Source of the DNA: a virus
Length of the DNA stretch: 21,716 nt
Virus record (IMG/VR): IMGVR_UViG_3300027747_001079
Span: 1 to 21,716 of that record
Reading direction: 5' to 3' (one strand)
The notes beneath the pieces are model-generated. The model was not told the DNA's origin. It worked only from the letters and a program-made list of their open reading frames with translations, and ran no database searches. Shown here in pieces: positions 21,553 through 21,716 of this stretch. The position numbers were made by a program, and so were the translations under genes. Numbering within the stretch: position 1 is the first letter of the stretch; every line of letters begins with the position of its first letter.

Positions 21553-21560
21553 TATTTATG
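21553..21560 (-). promoter_or_regulatory. Late promoter motif CATAAATA for the homing endonuclease
   Basis: Perfect NATAAATA on the minus strand with five bases before the ATG; the expected start of transcription is the A of that ATG (leaderless), the same spacing as at 14227-14234. Confidence 0.65.
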
Positions 21561-21638
21561 CACCAGTGAAAGGAGTTGAACAAAAGTTCTGCCTTGCTGA
21601 AACCACCTGCGTCCATTTGGAGCCAGTACTAGTCAAGG

Positions 21639-21663
21639 GCTACTCTTATGCGTGGGGAGTAGC
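21639..21663. other. Perfect 7-bp inverted repeat downstream of the terminator
   Basis: GCTACTC at 21639-21645 pairs with GAGTAGC at 21657-21663 around an 11-base loop; GG/CC pairs can extend it past a two-base bulge. It has no T run, so it is not itself a terminator. Between it and the endonuclease (21561-21638) I see no gene or tRNA. Confidence 0.5.
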
Positions 21664-21675
21664 GTCCCGTAGATA

Positions 21676-21708
21676 TAAAAAAACCCCCGAAACTTGCGCT
21701 TCGGGGGC
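21676..21708 (-). terminator. Rho-independent terminator of an upstream minus-strand operon
   Basis: On the minus strand an 8-bp GC-rich stem (CCCCCGAA/TTCGGGGG, plus-strand positions 684-691 and 700-707 after 21000) with an eight-base loop is followed by TTTTTTTAT. It should end transcription of a gene lying beyond the right edge. Confidence 0.9.
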
Positions 21709-21716
21709 TAAGTGCA

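Noticed and set aside
21548-21616. N-terminal extension of the homing endonuclease to an ATG at 21616
   Set aside because: The 23 extra residues do not resemble the GIY-YIG start, there is no ribosome site, and the late promoter would lie inside the coding sequence.
21608-21636. Sigma70 promoter with TTGACT at 21631-21636
   Set aside because: No -10-like hexamer at 16-18 bases downstream on that strand.
21560-21640. A further minus-strand tRNA suggested by GGAGTTGAAC near 21572
   Set aside because: The flanking bases do not form a T stem and no anticodon arm or acceptor pairing can be found.
1-21716. CRISPR array, prophage integrase/attachment site, insertion sequence, toxin-antitoxin or defence island
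   Set aside because: I saw no regularly spaced identical repeats, no integrase or transposase motif and no defence-gene signature; the contents fit a lytic T4-like phage.

Overview
The window looks like part of a large, A+T-rich, lytic tailed phage of the T4 superfamily (myovirus), of the marine/soil type related to cyanophages and to alphaproteobacterial T4-like phages. The evidence is an adjacent pair of T4 gp14-like neck and gp15-like tail-sheath-stabiliser genes, T4-type late promoter motifs (NATAAATA), a long array of repetitive tail-fibre genes, and a minus-strand cluster of about 20 tRNA genes with a GIY-YIG homing endonuclease. A tRNA-His gene without G-1 and with A73 points to an alphaproteobacterial host (inference).

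Layout. (1) 1-10826, plus strand: a tail-fibre/adhesin module. It has a partial fibre gene entering from the left, a 234-aa fibre protein with a conserved 'KYADLAE' C-terminal domain, a 1559-aa repetitive fibre with an N-terminal attachment-like domain and one LamG-like domain, a 741-aa protein with three LamG-like domains, a 220-aa second 'KYADLAE' protein, and a 235-aa Rossmann-like protein. Two junctions are TAATG stop/start overlaps, so at least part of this is one translationally coupled operon. (2) 10809-15493, minus strand: Nudix hydrolase, gp15-like, gp14-like, two small unknown proteins and an AT-rich PP-loop (asparagine-synthase-like) protein. The order gp14 then gp15 is as in T4. 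(3) 15500-15964, minus strand: tRNA-Gly, Ser, Thr and Leu plus a possible 36-aa membrane peptide. (4) 16035-17650, plus strand: three small late genes (membrane/coiled-coil protein, a protein with a GIY-YIG-like but apparently inactive domain, and a DUF4337-like membrane protein). (5) 17656-20924, minus strand: the main tRNA cluster, interrupted by a small exported protein, a class I glutamine-amidotransferase-like protein, a 78-aa protein and several non-tRNA structured segments. (6) 20921-21716, minus strand: a GIY-YIG homing endonuclease whose stop codon overlaps the 5' end of tRNA-Trp, a hairpin leader and a strong terminator of the next upstream operon.

Two promoter classes can be read directly. 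Late NATAAATA motifs precede the structural and small late genes and the endonuclease. Early sigma70-like promoters (TTGACA, 16 bp, TATATT), whose -10 lies in a near-perfect palindrome, drive the tRNA cluster. In three cases the predicted transcription start falls on the A of the ATG, suggesting leaderless mRNAs.

The tRNA cluster is the most unusual part. It contains a tRNA-Arg(UCG) with no D arm in its normal place, a tRNA-Leu(UAG) with a short variable loop, a tRNA-Thr with A34, a tRNA-Met with a bulged acceptor stem, two tRNAs with A54 in the T loop, and one clearly degenerate tRNA.
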